This document shows positions 50,501-63,050 of a stretch of DNA of 64,000 bases, piece by piece. The stretch lies in assembly GCA_963580455.1 (NCBI GenBank), contig OY756971.1, positions 11,865,001 to 11,929,000 on the forward strand, read 5' to 3'. Under the pieces are notes generated by a model. The model worked only from the letters and a program-made list of their open reading frames with translations. It ran no database searches and was not told the DNA's origin. The position numbers were made by a program, and so were the translations under genes. The first letter of the stretch is position 1; each line of letters begins with the position of its first letter. The DNA is from Euonymus europaeus. Lineage: Eukaryota; Streptophyta; Magnoliopsida; Celastrales; Celastraceae.

Positions 50501-52020
50501 GAAACTTCGAACCATCAAAGTTCCTCGATCTACACTTTGTTTTGTGCTTCTATGTCAAATTTTACGAGCATAAGCTTCCAAGATTATTTCGATGCAAAAC
50601 ACCAATATGTTATGACAAATGGACAAAATCGTTAAAAGCTCCTCCATAGAGAGAGTTAATCAACCTCGGACCATCAAAGTTGCTGGGTATACACTTTTTA
50701 TTGTTCTTCTATGTCGAATTTTACGAGTATAAGCTTCCTAGATTATTTCGATGCAAAAATCCCAACTTTCTATGAGAAATAGACAAAATTGTTAAAAGCT
50801 CCTCTATATAGAGAGTTGAGCATTTTCGAAGCATCAAAGTTGCTCGGTGAACTTTTTATTGTGCTTCTATGTCAAATTTTACGAGTATAAGCTTTCAAGA
50901 TAATTTCGATGCCAAAACACTGACTTTCTATGACAAATGGACAAGACAAAACCATTAAAAGTCCTCCCTAGAGCGAGTTGAGCAACTTCGGACAAGAAAA
51001 GTTCCTCGGTGTACACTTTTTAATGTTCTTCTATGTCAAATTTTACAAGTATAAGCTTCCTAGATTATTTCGATGCAAAAACCCCAACTTTCTATGACAA
51101 ATGCACAAAATTGTTAAAAGCTCCTCCATAGAGAGTGTTGAGCAACTTCGGACCATCAATGTTGTGTGTACACCTTTTATTGTTCTTCCATTTGAAATTT
51201 TACGAGTATAAGCTTCAAGATTAATTAATTGCCAAAACACCAACTTTCTATGAGAAATGGACAAAGCCATTAAAAGCTTCTCTATAGAGAGAGTTGAGCA
51301 AGTTCGGACCATCAAAGTTCCTCGGCGTACACTTTTTATTGTGCTTCTATGTCAAATTTTACGAGTATAAGCTTCCAAGATTATTTTGATGCGAAAACAC
51401 TACCGTGCTATGACAATTGGACAAAATCGTTAAAGGCTCCTCCATAGAGAGAGTTGATCAACTTCAAACCATCAAAGTTGCTCGGTGTACACTTTTTAAT
51501 GTTCTCCTATGTCAAATTTTACGAGTATAAGCTTCCTAGTTTATTTCGATACAAAACACCCAACTTTCTATGACAAATGCACAAAATTGTTAAAAGCACC
51601 TCCATAGATAGTGTTGAGCAACTTCGGACCATCAAAGCTGCTTGGTGTACACTTTGTATTGTTTTTCTATGTCAAATTTTATGAGTATAAGCTTTCTAGA
51701 TTATTTCGATGCCAAAACACCAACTTTCTATGACAAATGGACAAACCCGTTAAAAGCTCCTCCATAGAGAGAGTTGAGCAACTTTGGACCAGAAAAGTTG
51801 CTCGGTGTACACTTTTTAATGTTCTTCTATGTCAAATTTTACAAGTATAAGCTTCCTAGATTATTTCGATGCAAAAACCCCAACTTTCTATGACAAATGC
51901 ACAAAATTGTTAAAAGCTCCTCCATAGAGAGAGTTGAGCAACTTTGGACCAGAAAAGTTGCTCGGGGTATACTTTTTATTTTTCTTCTATGTCAAATTTT
52001 ACAAGTATATGCTTCCTAGA
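47561..52020 (+). repeat. 1.9-2.4 kb HOR block
   Basis: A marker reading ttcttaaagg followed by a tcctctatag-type start occurs near 48082, 49991 and 52384, at steps of 1909 and 2393 bp, equal to about 12 and 15 monomers. Neighbouring monomers recur in the same order, including the gcagcttcgaactag or gcaacttcgaactag type and the tctacactttg type. No gene is present. Boundaries are approximate. Confidence 0.75.
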
Positions 52021-55000
52021 TTATTTTGATGCAAAAACCCCCAACTTTCTATGACAAATGCAAAAAATTGTTAAAAGCTCCTCCATAGAGAGTGTTGAGC
52101 AACTTCGGACCATCAATGTTGTGTGTACACCTTTTATTGTTCTTCCATTTGAAATTTTACGAGTATAAGCGTCATTATTAATTAATTGCCAAAACATCAA
52201 CTTTCTATGAGAAATGGACAAAGCCATTAAAAGCTCCTCCATAGTGAGAGTTCAGCAAGTTCGGACCATCAAAGTTGCTTGGCGTACACTTTGTATTGTT
52301 TTTCTATGTCAAATTTTATGTGTATAAGCTTTCTAGATTATTTCGATGCCAAAACATCAACTTTCTATGAGAAATGGACAAAATTCTTAAAGGCTCCTCT
52401 ATAGAGAGAGTTGAGCATTTTCGAACCATCAAAGTTGCTCAGTGAAACTCTTTATTGTGCTTCCATGTCAAATTTTACGAGTATAAGCTTCCAAGATTAT
52501 TTTGATGCCAAAACACGAACTTTCTATAACAAATGGACAAAACCATTAAAAGCTCCTCCATAGAGAGAGTTGAGCAACTCGAACTTGAAAAGTTGCTCGG
52601 TGTACACTTTTTAATGCTCTTCTATGTCAAATTTTACAAGTATAAGCTTCCTAGATTAATTCGATGCCAAAACATCAACTTTCTATGATAAAGGGACAAA
52701 CCCGTTAAAAGCTCCTCCATAGAGAGAGTTGAGCAACTTTGGACCAGAAAAGTTGCTTGGTGTACACTTTTTAATGTTCTTCTATGTCAAATTTTACAAG
52801 TATAAGCTTTCTAGATTATTTCAATGCCAAAACACCAACTTTCTATGACAAATGGACAAAATTGTAAAAAGCTCCTCTATAAAGAGAGTTTAGAAACTTC
52901 GTACCATCAAAGTTCCTCGGTGTACACTTTGTTATGTGCTTCTATGTCAAATTTTACGAGTATAAGCTTCCAAGATTATTTCGATGCAAAACACTAACAT
53001 GCTATGACAAATGGACAAAATCGTTAAAAGCTCCTCCATAGAGAGAGTTAATCAACCTCGGACCATCAAAGTTGCTCGGTGTACACTTTTTAATGTTCTT
53101 CTATGTAAAATTTTACGAGTATAAGCTTTCAAGATAATTTCGATGCCAAAACACCGACTTTCTATTAAAAATGGACAAAACCGTTAAAAGCTCCTCAATA
53201 GAGAGAGTTGAGCAATTTCGGACCAGAAAAGTTCCTCGGTGTACATTTTTTAATGTTCTTCTATGTCAAATTTTACAAGTATAAGCTTCCTAGATTATTT
53301 CGATGCAAAAACCCCAACTTTCTATGACAAATGCACAAAATTGTTAAAAGCTCCTCCATAGAGAGTGTTGAGCAACTTCGGACCATCAATGTTGTGTGTA
53401 CACCTTTTATTGTTCTTCCATTTGAAAGTTTACGAGTATAAGCGTCATTATTAATTAATTGCTAAAACACCAACTTTCTATGAGAAATGGACAAAGCCAT
53501 TAAAAGCTCCTCCATAGAGAGAGTTGAGCAAGTTTGACCATCAAAGTTGCTTGGTGTACACTTTGTATTGTTTTTCTATGTCAAATTTTACGAGTATAAG
53601 CTTCCTACATTAACTCGATGCCAAAACATCAACTTTCTATGACAAATGGACAAACCCGTTAAAAGCTCCTCCATAGAGAGAGTTGAGCAACTTTGGACCA
53701 GAAAAGTTGCTCGGTGTATACTTTTTAATGTTCTTCTATGTCAAATTTTACAATTATAAGCTTCCAGGATTATTTCGATGCAAAACACCAACATGCTATG
53801 ACAAATGGACAAAATCGTCAAAAGCTCCTCCATAGAGAGAGTTATTCAACCTCGGACCATCAAAGTTGCTCGGTGTACACTTTTTAATGTTCTTCTATGT
53901 AAAATTTTACGAGTATAAGCTTTCAGATTAATTCGATGCCAAAACATCAACTTTCTATGACAAATGGACAAACCCGTTAAAAGCTCCTCCATAGAGAGAG
54001 TTGAGCAACTTTGGACCAGAAAAGTTGCTCGGTGTATACTTTTTAATGTTCTTCTATGTCAAATTTTACAAGTTTAAGCTTCCTAGATTATTTCGATGCA
54101 AAAACCCCAACTTTCTATGATAAATGGACAAAATTGTTAAAATCTCCTCTATAAAGAGAGTTTAGAAACATCGTACCATCAAAGTTCCTCGGTGTACACT
54201 TTGTTTTGTGCTTCTATGTCAAATTTTACGAGTATGAGCTTCCAAGATTATTTCGATGCAAAACACTAACATGCTATGACAAATGGACAAAATCGTTAAA
54301 AGCTCCTCCATAGAGAGAGTTAATCAACCTCGGACCATCAAAGTTGCTCGGTGTACACTTTTTAATGCTCTTCTATGTAAAATTTTACGAGTATAAGCTT
54401 TCAAGATAATTTCGATTCCAAAACACCGACTTTCTATGACAAATGAACAAAACCGTCAAAAGCTCCTCCATAGAGAGAGTTGAGCAATTTCGGACCAGAA
54501 AAGTTGCTCGGTGTACACTTTTTAATGTTCTTCTATGGCAAATTTTACAAGTATAAGCTTCCTAGATTATTTCAATGCCAAAACACCAACTTTCTATGAC
54601 AAATGGACAAAATTGTTAAAAGCTCCTCTATAAAGAGAGTTTAGAAACTTTGTACCATCAAAGTTCCTCGGTGTACACTTTGTTTTGTGCTTCTATGTCA
54701 AATTTTACGAGTATAAGCTTCCCAGATTATTTCGATGCAAAACACCAACATGCTATGACAAATGGACATAATCGTTAAAAGCTCCTCCATAGAGAGAGTT
54801 AATCAACCTCGGACCATCAAAGTTGCTCGGTGTACACTTTTTAATGTTCTTCTATGTCAAATTTTACGAGTATAAGCTTCCTAGATTATTTCGATGCAAA
54901 AACCCCAACTTTCTATGAGAAATGGACAAAATTGTTAAAACTCCTCTATATAGAGAGTTGAGCATTTTCGAACCATCAAAGTTGCTCGGTGAAACTTTTT

Positions 55001-55257
55001 ATTGTCTTCTATGTCAAATTTTACGAGTATAAGCTTTCAAGATAATTTCGATGCCAAAACACCGACTTTCTATGACAAATGGACAAAACCGTGAAAAGTT
55101 CCTTCATAGAGAGAGTTGAGCAATTTCGGACCAGAAAAGTTCCTCGGTGTACATTTTTTAGTGTTCTTCTATGTCAAATTTTACAAGTATAAGCTTCCTA
55201 GATTATTTCGATGCAAAAACCCCAACTTTCTATGACAAATGCACAAAATTGTTAAAA
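52021..55257 (+). repeat. 4.6-kb offset duplication, copy 1
   Basis: The rare catagtgagag monomer near 52241 recurs near 56846, and the ttcttaaagg marker at 52384 recurs at 56988, both near offset 4604. Further right the offset falls to about 4127 (the ctctatatag monomer near 54941 and 59068), a loss of about three monomers. Smaller internal repeats such as ctctataaagagag occur near 52870, 54140 and 54625. The right edge is approximate. Confidence 0.72.
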
Positions 55258-55732
55258 CCTCCTCCATAGAGAGTGTTGAGCAACTTCGGACCATCAATGT
55301 TGTGTGTACACCTTTTATTGTTCTTCAATTTGAAATTTTACGAGTATAAGCGTCATTATTAATTAATTGCTAAAACATCAACTTTCTATGAGAAATGGAC
55401 AAAGCCATTAAAAGCTCCTCCATAGAGAGAGTTGAGCAAGTTCGACCATCGAAGTTGCTTGGTGTACACTTTGTCTTGTTTTTCTATGTCAAATTTTACG
55501 AGTATAAGCTTCCTAGATTAACTCGATGCCAAAACAGAAACTTTCTATGACAAATGGACAAACCCGTTAAAAGCTCCTTCATAGAGAGAGTGGAGCAACT
55601 TTGGACCAGAAAAGTTGCTCGGTGTATACTTTTTAATGTTCTTCTATGTCAAATTTTACAAGTATAAGCTTCCTAGATTATTTCGATGCAAAAACCCTAA
55701 CTTTTTATGACAAATGCACAAAATTGTTAAAA
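55258..55732 (+). repeat. 475-bp trimer, copy 1 of 3
   Basis: Monomers of 156, 160 and 159 bp make up the unit. Rare private marks are shared by all three copies: cctcctcc at the start, tcgaccatcgaag in the second monomer and cgatgccaaaacagaaac. It resembles the 476-bp trimers near 7, 20.5 and 31.4 kb in layout but differs in monomer variants. Confidence 0.9.
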
Positions 55733-56205
55733 CCTCCTCCATAGAGAGTGTTGAGCAACTTCGGACCATCAATGTTGTGTGTACACCTTTTATTGTTCTT
55801 CCATTTGAAATTTTACGAGTATAAGCGTCATTATTAATTAATTGCTAAAACATCAACTTTCTATGAGAAATGGACAAAGCCATTAAAAGCTCCTCCATAG
55901 AGAGAGTTGAGCAAGTTCGACCATCGAAGTTGCTTGGTGTACACTTTGTCTTGTTTTTCTATGTCAAATTTTACGAGTATAAGCTTCCTAGATTAACTCG
56001 ATGCCAAAACAGAAACTTTCTATGACAAATGGACAAACCCGTTAAAAGCTCCTTCATAGAGAGTGGAGCAACTTTGGACCAGAAAAGTTGCTCGGTGTAT
56101 ACTTTTTAATGTTCTTCTATGTCAAATTTTACAAGTATAAGCTTCCTAGATTATTTCGATGCAAAAACCCTAACTTTCTATGACAAATGCACAAAATTGT
56201 TAAAA
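55733..56205 (+). repeat. 475-bp trimer, copy 2 of 3 (473 bp)
   Basis: It shares all private marks of copy 1. A 2-base loss in the GA run, agagagtgg instead of agagagagtgg near 56063, makes it 473 bp. Confidence 0.9.
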
Positions 56206-56680
56206 CCTCCTCCATAGAGAGTGTTGAGCAACTTCGGACCATCAATGTTGTGTGTACACCTTTTATTGTTCTTCCATTTGAAATTTTACGAGTATAAGCG
56301 TCATTATTAATTAATTGCTAAAACATCAACTTTCTATGAGAAATGGACAAAGCCATTAAAAGCTCCTCCATAGAGAGAGTTGAGCAAGTTCGACCATCGA
56401 AGTTGCTTGGTGTACACTTTGTCTTGTTTTTCTATGTCAAATTTTACGAGTATAAGCTTCCTAGATTAACTCGATGCCAAAACAGAAACTTTCTATGACA
56501 AATGGACAAACCCGTTAAAAGCTCCTCCATAGAGAGAGTGGAGCAACTTTGGACTAGAAAAGTTGCTCGGTGTATACTTTTTAATGTTCTTCTATGTAAC
56601 ATTTTACAAGTATATGCTTCCTAGATTATTTCGATGCAAAAACCTCAACTTTCTATGGCAAATGCAAAAAATTGTTAAAA
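56206..56680 (+). repeat. 475-bp trimer, copy 3 of 3
   Basis: It shares all private marks of the first two copies, then runs into a monomer with an altered landmark (ctatgtaacatttt near 56595). The three copies are the most alike long repeats I noticed in the right half of the window. Confidence 0.9.
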
Positions 56681-59600
56681 GCTCCTCCATAGAGAGTGTT
56701 GAGCAACTTCGGACCATCAATGTTGTGTGTACACCTTTTATTGTTCTTCCATTTGAAATTTTACGAGTATAAGCGTCATTATTAATTAATTGCCAAAACA
56801 TCAACTTTCTATGAGAAATGGACAAAGCCATTAAAAGCTCCTCCATAGTGAGAGTTCTGCAAGTTCGGACCATCAAAGTTGCTTGGCGTACACTTTGTAT
56901 TGTTTTTCTATGTCAAATTTTATGAGTATAAGCTTTCTAGATTATTTCGATGCCAAAACATTAACTTTCTTCGAGAAATAGACAAAATTCTTAAAGGCTC
57001 CTCTATAGAGAGAGTTGAGCATTTTCGAACCATCAAATTTGCTCAGTGAAACTTTTTATTGTGCTTCCATGTCAAATTTTACGAGTATAAGCTTCCAAGA
57101 TTATTTTGATGCCAAAACACAAACTTTCCATAACAAATGGACAAAACCGTTAAAAGCTGCTCCATAGAGAGAGTTGAGCAACTCGAACTAGAAAAGTTGC
57201 TCGGTGTACACTTTTTAATGCTCTTCTATGTCAAATTTTACAAGTATAAGCTTACTAGATTAATTCAATGCCAAAACATCAACTTTTTATGATAAATAGA
57301 CAAACCCGTTAAAAGCTCCCCCATAGAGAGAGTTGAGCAACTTTGGACCAGAAAAGTTACTCGGTGTACACTTTTTAATGTTCTTCTATGTCAAATTTTA
57401 CAAGTATAAGCTTCCTAGATTATTTCAATGCCAAAACACGAACTTTCTATGATAAATGGAAAAAATTGTAAAAAGCTCCTCTATAAAGAGAGTATAGAAA
57501 CTTCGTACCATCAAAGTTCCTCGGTGTACACTTTGTTTTGTGCTTCTATCTAAAATTTTACGAGTATAAGCTTCCAAGATTATTTCGATGCAAAACACCA
57601 ACATGCTATGACAAATGGACAAAATCGTTAAAAGCTCCTCCATAGAGAGAGTAAATCAACCTCGGACCATCAAAGTTGCTCGGTGTACACTTTTTAATGT
57701 TCTTCTATGTAAAATTTTATGAGTATATGCTTTCAAGATAATTTTGATGCCAAAACACCGACTTTCTATGACAAATGGACAAAACCGTTAAAAGCTCCTC
57801 CATAGAGAGAGTTGAGCAATTTCGGACCAGAAACGTTCCTCGATGTACACTTTTTAATGTTCTTCTATGTCAAATTTTACAAGTATAAGCTTCCTAGATT
57901 ATTTCGATGCAAAAACCTCAACTTTCTATGACAAATGCACAAAATTGTTAAAAGCTCCTCCATAGAGAGAGTTGAGCAACTTTGGACTAGAAAAGTTGCT
58001 CGGTGTATACTTTTTAATGTTCTTCTATGTCAAATTTTACAAGTATAAGCTTCCTAGATTATTTCGATGCAAAAACCCAAACTTTCTATGACAAATGCAA
58101 AAAATTGTTAAAAACTCCTCCATAGAGAGCGTTGAGCAACTTCGGACCATCAATGTTGTGTGTACACCTTTTATTGTTCTTCCATTTGAAATTTTACGAG
58201 TATAAGCGTCATTTTTAATTGATTGCCAAAACACCAACTTTCTATGAGAAATGGACAAAGCCATTAAAAGCTCCTCCATAGAGAGAGTTCAGCAAGTTCG
58301 GACCATAAAAGTTGCTTGGTGTATACTTTGTATTGTTTTTCTATGTCAAATTTTATGAGTATAAGCTTTCTAGATTATTTCGATGCCAAAACACCAACTT
58401 TCTATGAGAAATGGACAAAATTCTTAAAGGCTCCTCTATAGAGAGAGTTGAGCATTTTCGAACCATCAAAGTTGCTCAGTGAAACTTTTTATTGTGCTTC
58501 CATGTCAAATTTTACAAGTATAAGCTTCCTAGATTAATTTGATGCCAAAACATCAACTTTCTATGATAAATGGAGAAACCCGTTAAAAGCTCCTCCATAG
58601 AGAGAGTTGAGCAACTTTGGACCAGAAAAGTTGCTCGGTGTACACTTTTTAATGTTCTTCTATGTCAAATTTTACAAGTATAAGCTTCCTAGAATATTTC
58701 AATGCCAAAACACCAACTTTCTATGACAAATGGACAAAATTGTTAAAAGCTACTCTATAAAAAGAGTTTAGAAACTTCGTACGATCAAAGTTCCTCGGTG
58801 TACACTTTGTTTTGTGCTTCTATGTCAAATTTTACGAGTATAAGCTTCCAAGATTATTTCGATGCAAAACACCAACATGCTATGACAAATGAACAAAATC
58901 GTTAAAAGCTCTTCCATAGAGAGAGTTAATCAACCTCGGACCATCAAAGTTGCTCGGTGTACACTTTTTAATGTTCTTCTATTTAAAATTTTACGAGTAT
59001 AAGCTTCCTAGATTATTTCGATGCAAAAACCCCAACTTTCTATGAGAAATGGACAAAATTGTTAAAACTCCTCTATATAGAGAGTTGAGCATTTTCGAAC
59101 CATCAAAGTTGCTCGGTGAAACTTTTTATTGCGCTTCTATGTCAAATTTTACGAGTATAAGCTTTCAAGATAATTTCGATGCCAAAACACCGACTTTCTA
59201 TGACAAATGGACAAAACCGTTAAAAGCTCCTCTATAGAGAGAGTTGAGCAATTTCGGACCAGAAAAGTTCCTCGGTGTACACTTTTTAATGTTCTTCTAT
59301 GTCAAATTTTACAAGTATAAGCTTCCTAGATTATTTCGATACAAAAACCCCAAATTTCTATGAAAAATGCACAAAATTTTTAAAAGCTCCTCCATAGAGA
59401 GTGTTGAGCAACTTCGGACCATCAATGTTGTGTGTACACCTTTTATTGTTCTTCCATTTGAAATTTTACGAGTATAAGCGTCATTATTAATTAATTGCTA
59501 AAACACCAACTTTCTATGAGAAATGGACAAAGCCATTAAAAGCTCCTCCATAGAGAGAGTTCAGCAAGTTCGGACCGTCGAAGTTGATTGGTGTACACTT
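56681..59600 (+). repeat. 4.6-kb offset duplication, copy 2
   Basis: This is the counterpart of 52.0-55.2 kb. It also contains a second ttcttaaagg marker at 58421, 1433 bp (nine monomers) after the one at 56988, so a nine-monomer local repeat is superimposed. No gene is present. Edges are approximate. Confidence 0.72.
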
Positions 59601-61169
59601 TGTCTTGTTTTTCTATGTCAATTTTTATGAGTATAAGCTTCCTAGATTATTTCGATGCCAAAACAGCAACTTTCTATGAGAAATGGATAAAATTGTTAAA
59701 AGCTCCTCTATAGAGAGAGTTGAGCATTTTCGAACCATCAAAGTTGCTCGGTGAAACTTTTTATTTTGATTGTATGTCAAATTTTACGAGTATAAGCTTC
59801 CAAGATTATTTCGATGCCAAAACACCGACTTTCTATGACCAATGGACAAAACCGTTAAAAGCTCATCCATAGACAGAGTTGAGCAACTTCGGACCAGAAA
59901 AGTTTCTCGGTGTACACTTTTTAATGTTCTTCTATGTCAAATTTTACAACTATTAGCTTCCTAGATTATTTCGATGCCAAAACAAGAACTTTCTATGACA
60001 AATAGACAAAACCGTTAAAAGCTCCTTCATAGAGAGAGTTAGGCAACTTCGGACCGTCAAAGATGCTCGGTGTACGCTTTTTATTGTTCTTTTATGCCAA
60101 CTTTTATGAGTATAAGCTTCAAGATTATTGAATTGCCAAAACACCAACTTTCTATGAGAAATGGACAAAGCCGTAAAAAGCTCCTTTATTGAGAGAGTTG
60201 AGCTACTTTGGACCATCAAAGTTGCTTGGTGTACACTTTGTATTGTTTTTCTATGTCAAATTTTATGAGTATAAGCTTCCTAGATTATTTCGATGAGAAA
60301 ACACCAACTTTCTATGAGAAATGGACAAAATTGTTAAAAGCTCCTCTATAGAGAGAGTTGAGCATTTTCGAACCATCAAAGTTGCTCGGTGAAACTTTTT
60401 ATTGTGCTTCTATGTCAAATTTTACGAGTAATAGCTTCCTAGATTATTTCGATGCCAAAACACCAACATGCTATGACAAATGGACAAAATCGTTAAAAGC
60501 TCCTCCGTAGAGAGAGTTGAGCAACTTCGGACCATCAAAGTTTCTCAGTGTACACTTTTTAATGTTATTCTATGTCAAATTTTACGAGTACAAGCTTCCT
60601 AGATCATTTCGATGCAAAAACCCCAGTTTTCTATGAGAAATGGACAAAATTGTTAAAAGCTCCTCTATAGAGAGAGTTGAACATTTTGAACCATCAAAGT
60701 TGCTCGGTGAAACTTTTTATTGTGCTTCTATGTCAAATTTTACGAGTATAAGCTTCCAAGATTATTTCGATGCCAAAACACCGACTTTCTATGACAAATG
60801 GACAAAACCGTTAAAAGCTCCTCCATTGAGAGAGTTGAGCAACTTCGAACCAGAAATGTTGCTCGGTGTACACTTTTTAATGTTCTTCTATGTTAAATTT
60901 TACAAGTAGAAGCTTCCTAGATTATTTCAATGCCAAAACAAGAATTTTCTATGACAAATGGACAAAACCGTTAAAAGCTTCTCCATAGAGAGAGTTGAGC
61001 AACTTCGGACCGTCAAAGATGCTCGGTGTACACCTTTTATTGTTCTTTTATGCCAAATTTTATGAGTATAAGCTTCAAGATTATTTAATTCCCAAAACAA
61101 CAACTTTCTATGAGAAATGGACAAAGCCGTAAAACGTTCCTCCATTGAGAGAGTTGAGCTACTTCGGAC

Positions 61170-61488
61170 CATCAAAGTTGCTTGGTGTACACTTTGTATT
61201 GTTTTTCTATGTCAAATTTTATGAGTATAAGCTTCCAATATTATTTCGATGCCAAAACACCAACTTTCTATGAGAAATGGACAAAATTGTTAAAAGCTCC
61301 TCTATAGAGAGAGTTGAGCATTTTCGAACCATCAAACTTGCTCGGTGAAACTTTTTATTGTGATTCTATGTCAAATTTTACGAGTATAAGCTTCCAAGAT
61401 TATTTCAATGCAAAAACACCGACTTTCTTTGAAAAAAGGAAAAAACCGTTAAAAGCTCCTCCATAGAGAGAGTTGAGCAACTTCGGAC
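61170..61488 (+). repeat. 319-bp dimer duplication, copy 1
   Basis: It runs from the cttggtgtac monomer through the gagcattttcg monomer to gaaaaaaggaaaaaacc. The rare gaaaaaagga element at 61431 recurs at 61750, exactly 319 bp on. Edges are approximate. Confidence 0.82.
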
Positions 61489-61807
61489 CATCAAAGTTGC
61501 TTGGTGTACATTTTGTATTGTTTTTCTATGTCAAATTTTAAGAGTATAAGCTTCCTAGATTATTTCGATGCCAAAACGCCAACTTTCTATGAGAAATGGA
61601 CAAAATTGTTAAAAGCTCCTCTATCGAGAGAGTTGAGCATTTTCGAACCATCAAAGTTGCTCGGTGAAACTTTTTATTGTGATTCTATGTCAAATTTTAC
61701 GAGTATAAGCTTCCAAGATTATTTCAATGCAAAAACACCGACTTTCTATGAAAAAAGGAAAAAACCGTTAAAAGCTCCTCCATAGAGAGAGTTGAGCAAC
61801 TTCGGAC
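61489..61807 (+). repeat. 319-bp dimer duplication, copy 2
   Basis: This is a head-to-tail copy of 61170-61488 with a few base changes (actttctatg versus actttctttg; ccaaaacgcc versus ccaaaacacc). It sits inside one 957-bp HOR unit, and without it that unit would be four monomers long, like the last one. Confidence 0.82.
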
Positions 61808-63050
61808 TAGAAAAGTTGCTCGGTGTACACTTTTTAATGTTCTTCTATGTCAAATTTTACAAGTATAGGCTTCCTAGATTATTTCGATGCCAAAACAAGA
61901 ACTTTCTATGACAAATGGACAAAATCGTTAAAAGCTCCTTCATAGAGAGAGTTGAGCAACTTCGGACCGTCAAAGATGCTCGGTGTACACCTTCTATTGT
62001 TCTTTTATGCCAAATTTTATGAGTTTAAGCTTCAAGATTATTTAATTGCCAAAACACCAACTTTCTATGAGAAATGGACAAAGCCGTAAAAAGCTCCTCC
62101 ATTGAGAGAGTTGAGCTACTTCGGACCATCAAAGTTGCTTGGTGTACACTTTGTCTTATTTTTCTATGTCAAATTTTATGAGTATAAGCTTCCTAGATTA
62201 TTTCGATGCCAAAACACCAACTTTCTATGAGAAATGCATAAAATTATTAAAAGCTCCTCTATAGAGAGAGCTGAGCATTTTCGAACCATCAAAGTTGCTC
62301 GGTGAAACTTTTTATTGTGCTTCTATGTCAAATTTTACGAGTATAAGCTTCGAAGTTTATTTCGATGCAAAACAACAACATGCTATGACAAATGGACAAA
62401 ATCGTTAAAAGCTCCTCCATAGAGAGAGTTGAGCAACTTCGAACCAGAAAAGTTGCTCGGTGTATACTTGTTAATGTTCTTCTATGTCAAATTTTACAAG
62501 TATAAGCTTCCTAGATTATTTCGATGCCAAAACAAGAACTTTATATGACAAATGGACAAAACCGTTAAAAGCTCCTCCATAGAGAGAGTTGAGCAACTTC
62601 GGACCGTCAAAGATGCTCGGTGTACACCTTTTATTGTTCTTTTATGCCAAAGTTTATGAGTATAAGCTTCAAGATTATTTAATTCCCAAAACACCAACTT
62701 TCTATGAGAAATGGACAAAGCCGTAAAAAGCTCCTCCATTGAGAGAGTTGAGCTACTTCGGACCATCAAAGTTGCTTGTTGTACATTTTGTATTGTTTTT
62801 CTATGTCAAATTTTAAGAGTATAAGCTTCCTAGATTATTTCGATGCCAAAATACCAACTTTCCATGAGAAATAGACAAAATTGTTAAAAGCTCCTCTATA
62901 GAGAGAGTTGAGCATTTTCGAACCATCAAAGTTGCTCGTTGAAACTTTTTATTGTGCTTCTATGTCAAATTTTACGAGTATAAGCTTCCAAGATTATTTC
63001 TATACCAAAACACCAACTTTCTATAACAAATGGACAAAACCGTTAAAAGC

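Larger units (their letters stand above)
59601..63050 (+). repeat. 957-bp and 637-bp HOR block
   Basis: The marker ccgtaaaaag (or ccgtaaaacg) followed by a tccattgagag-type start occurs at 60171, 61127, 62084 and 62721, at steps of 956, 957 and 637 bp, that is six, six and four monomers. The same order of variants recurs: caaaacaagaac, ttatgccaaa, ccattgagag, cttggtgtac, gagcattttcg. No gene is present. Confidence 0.83.
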
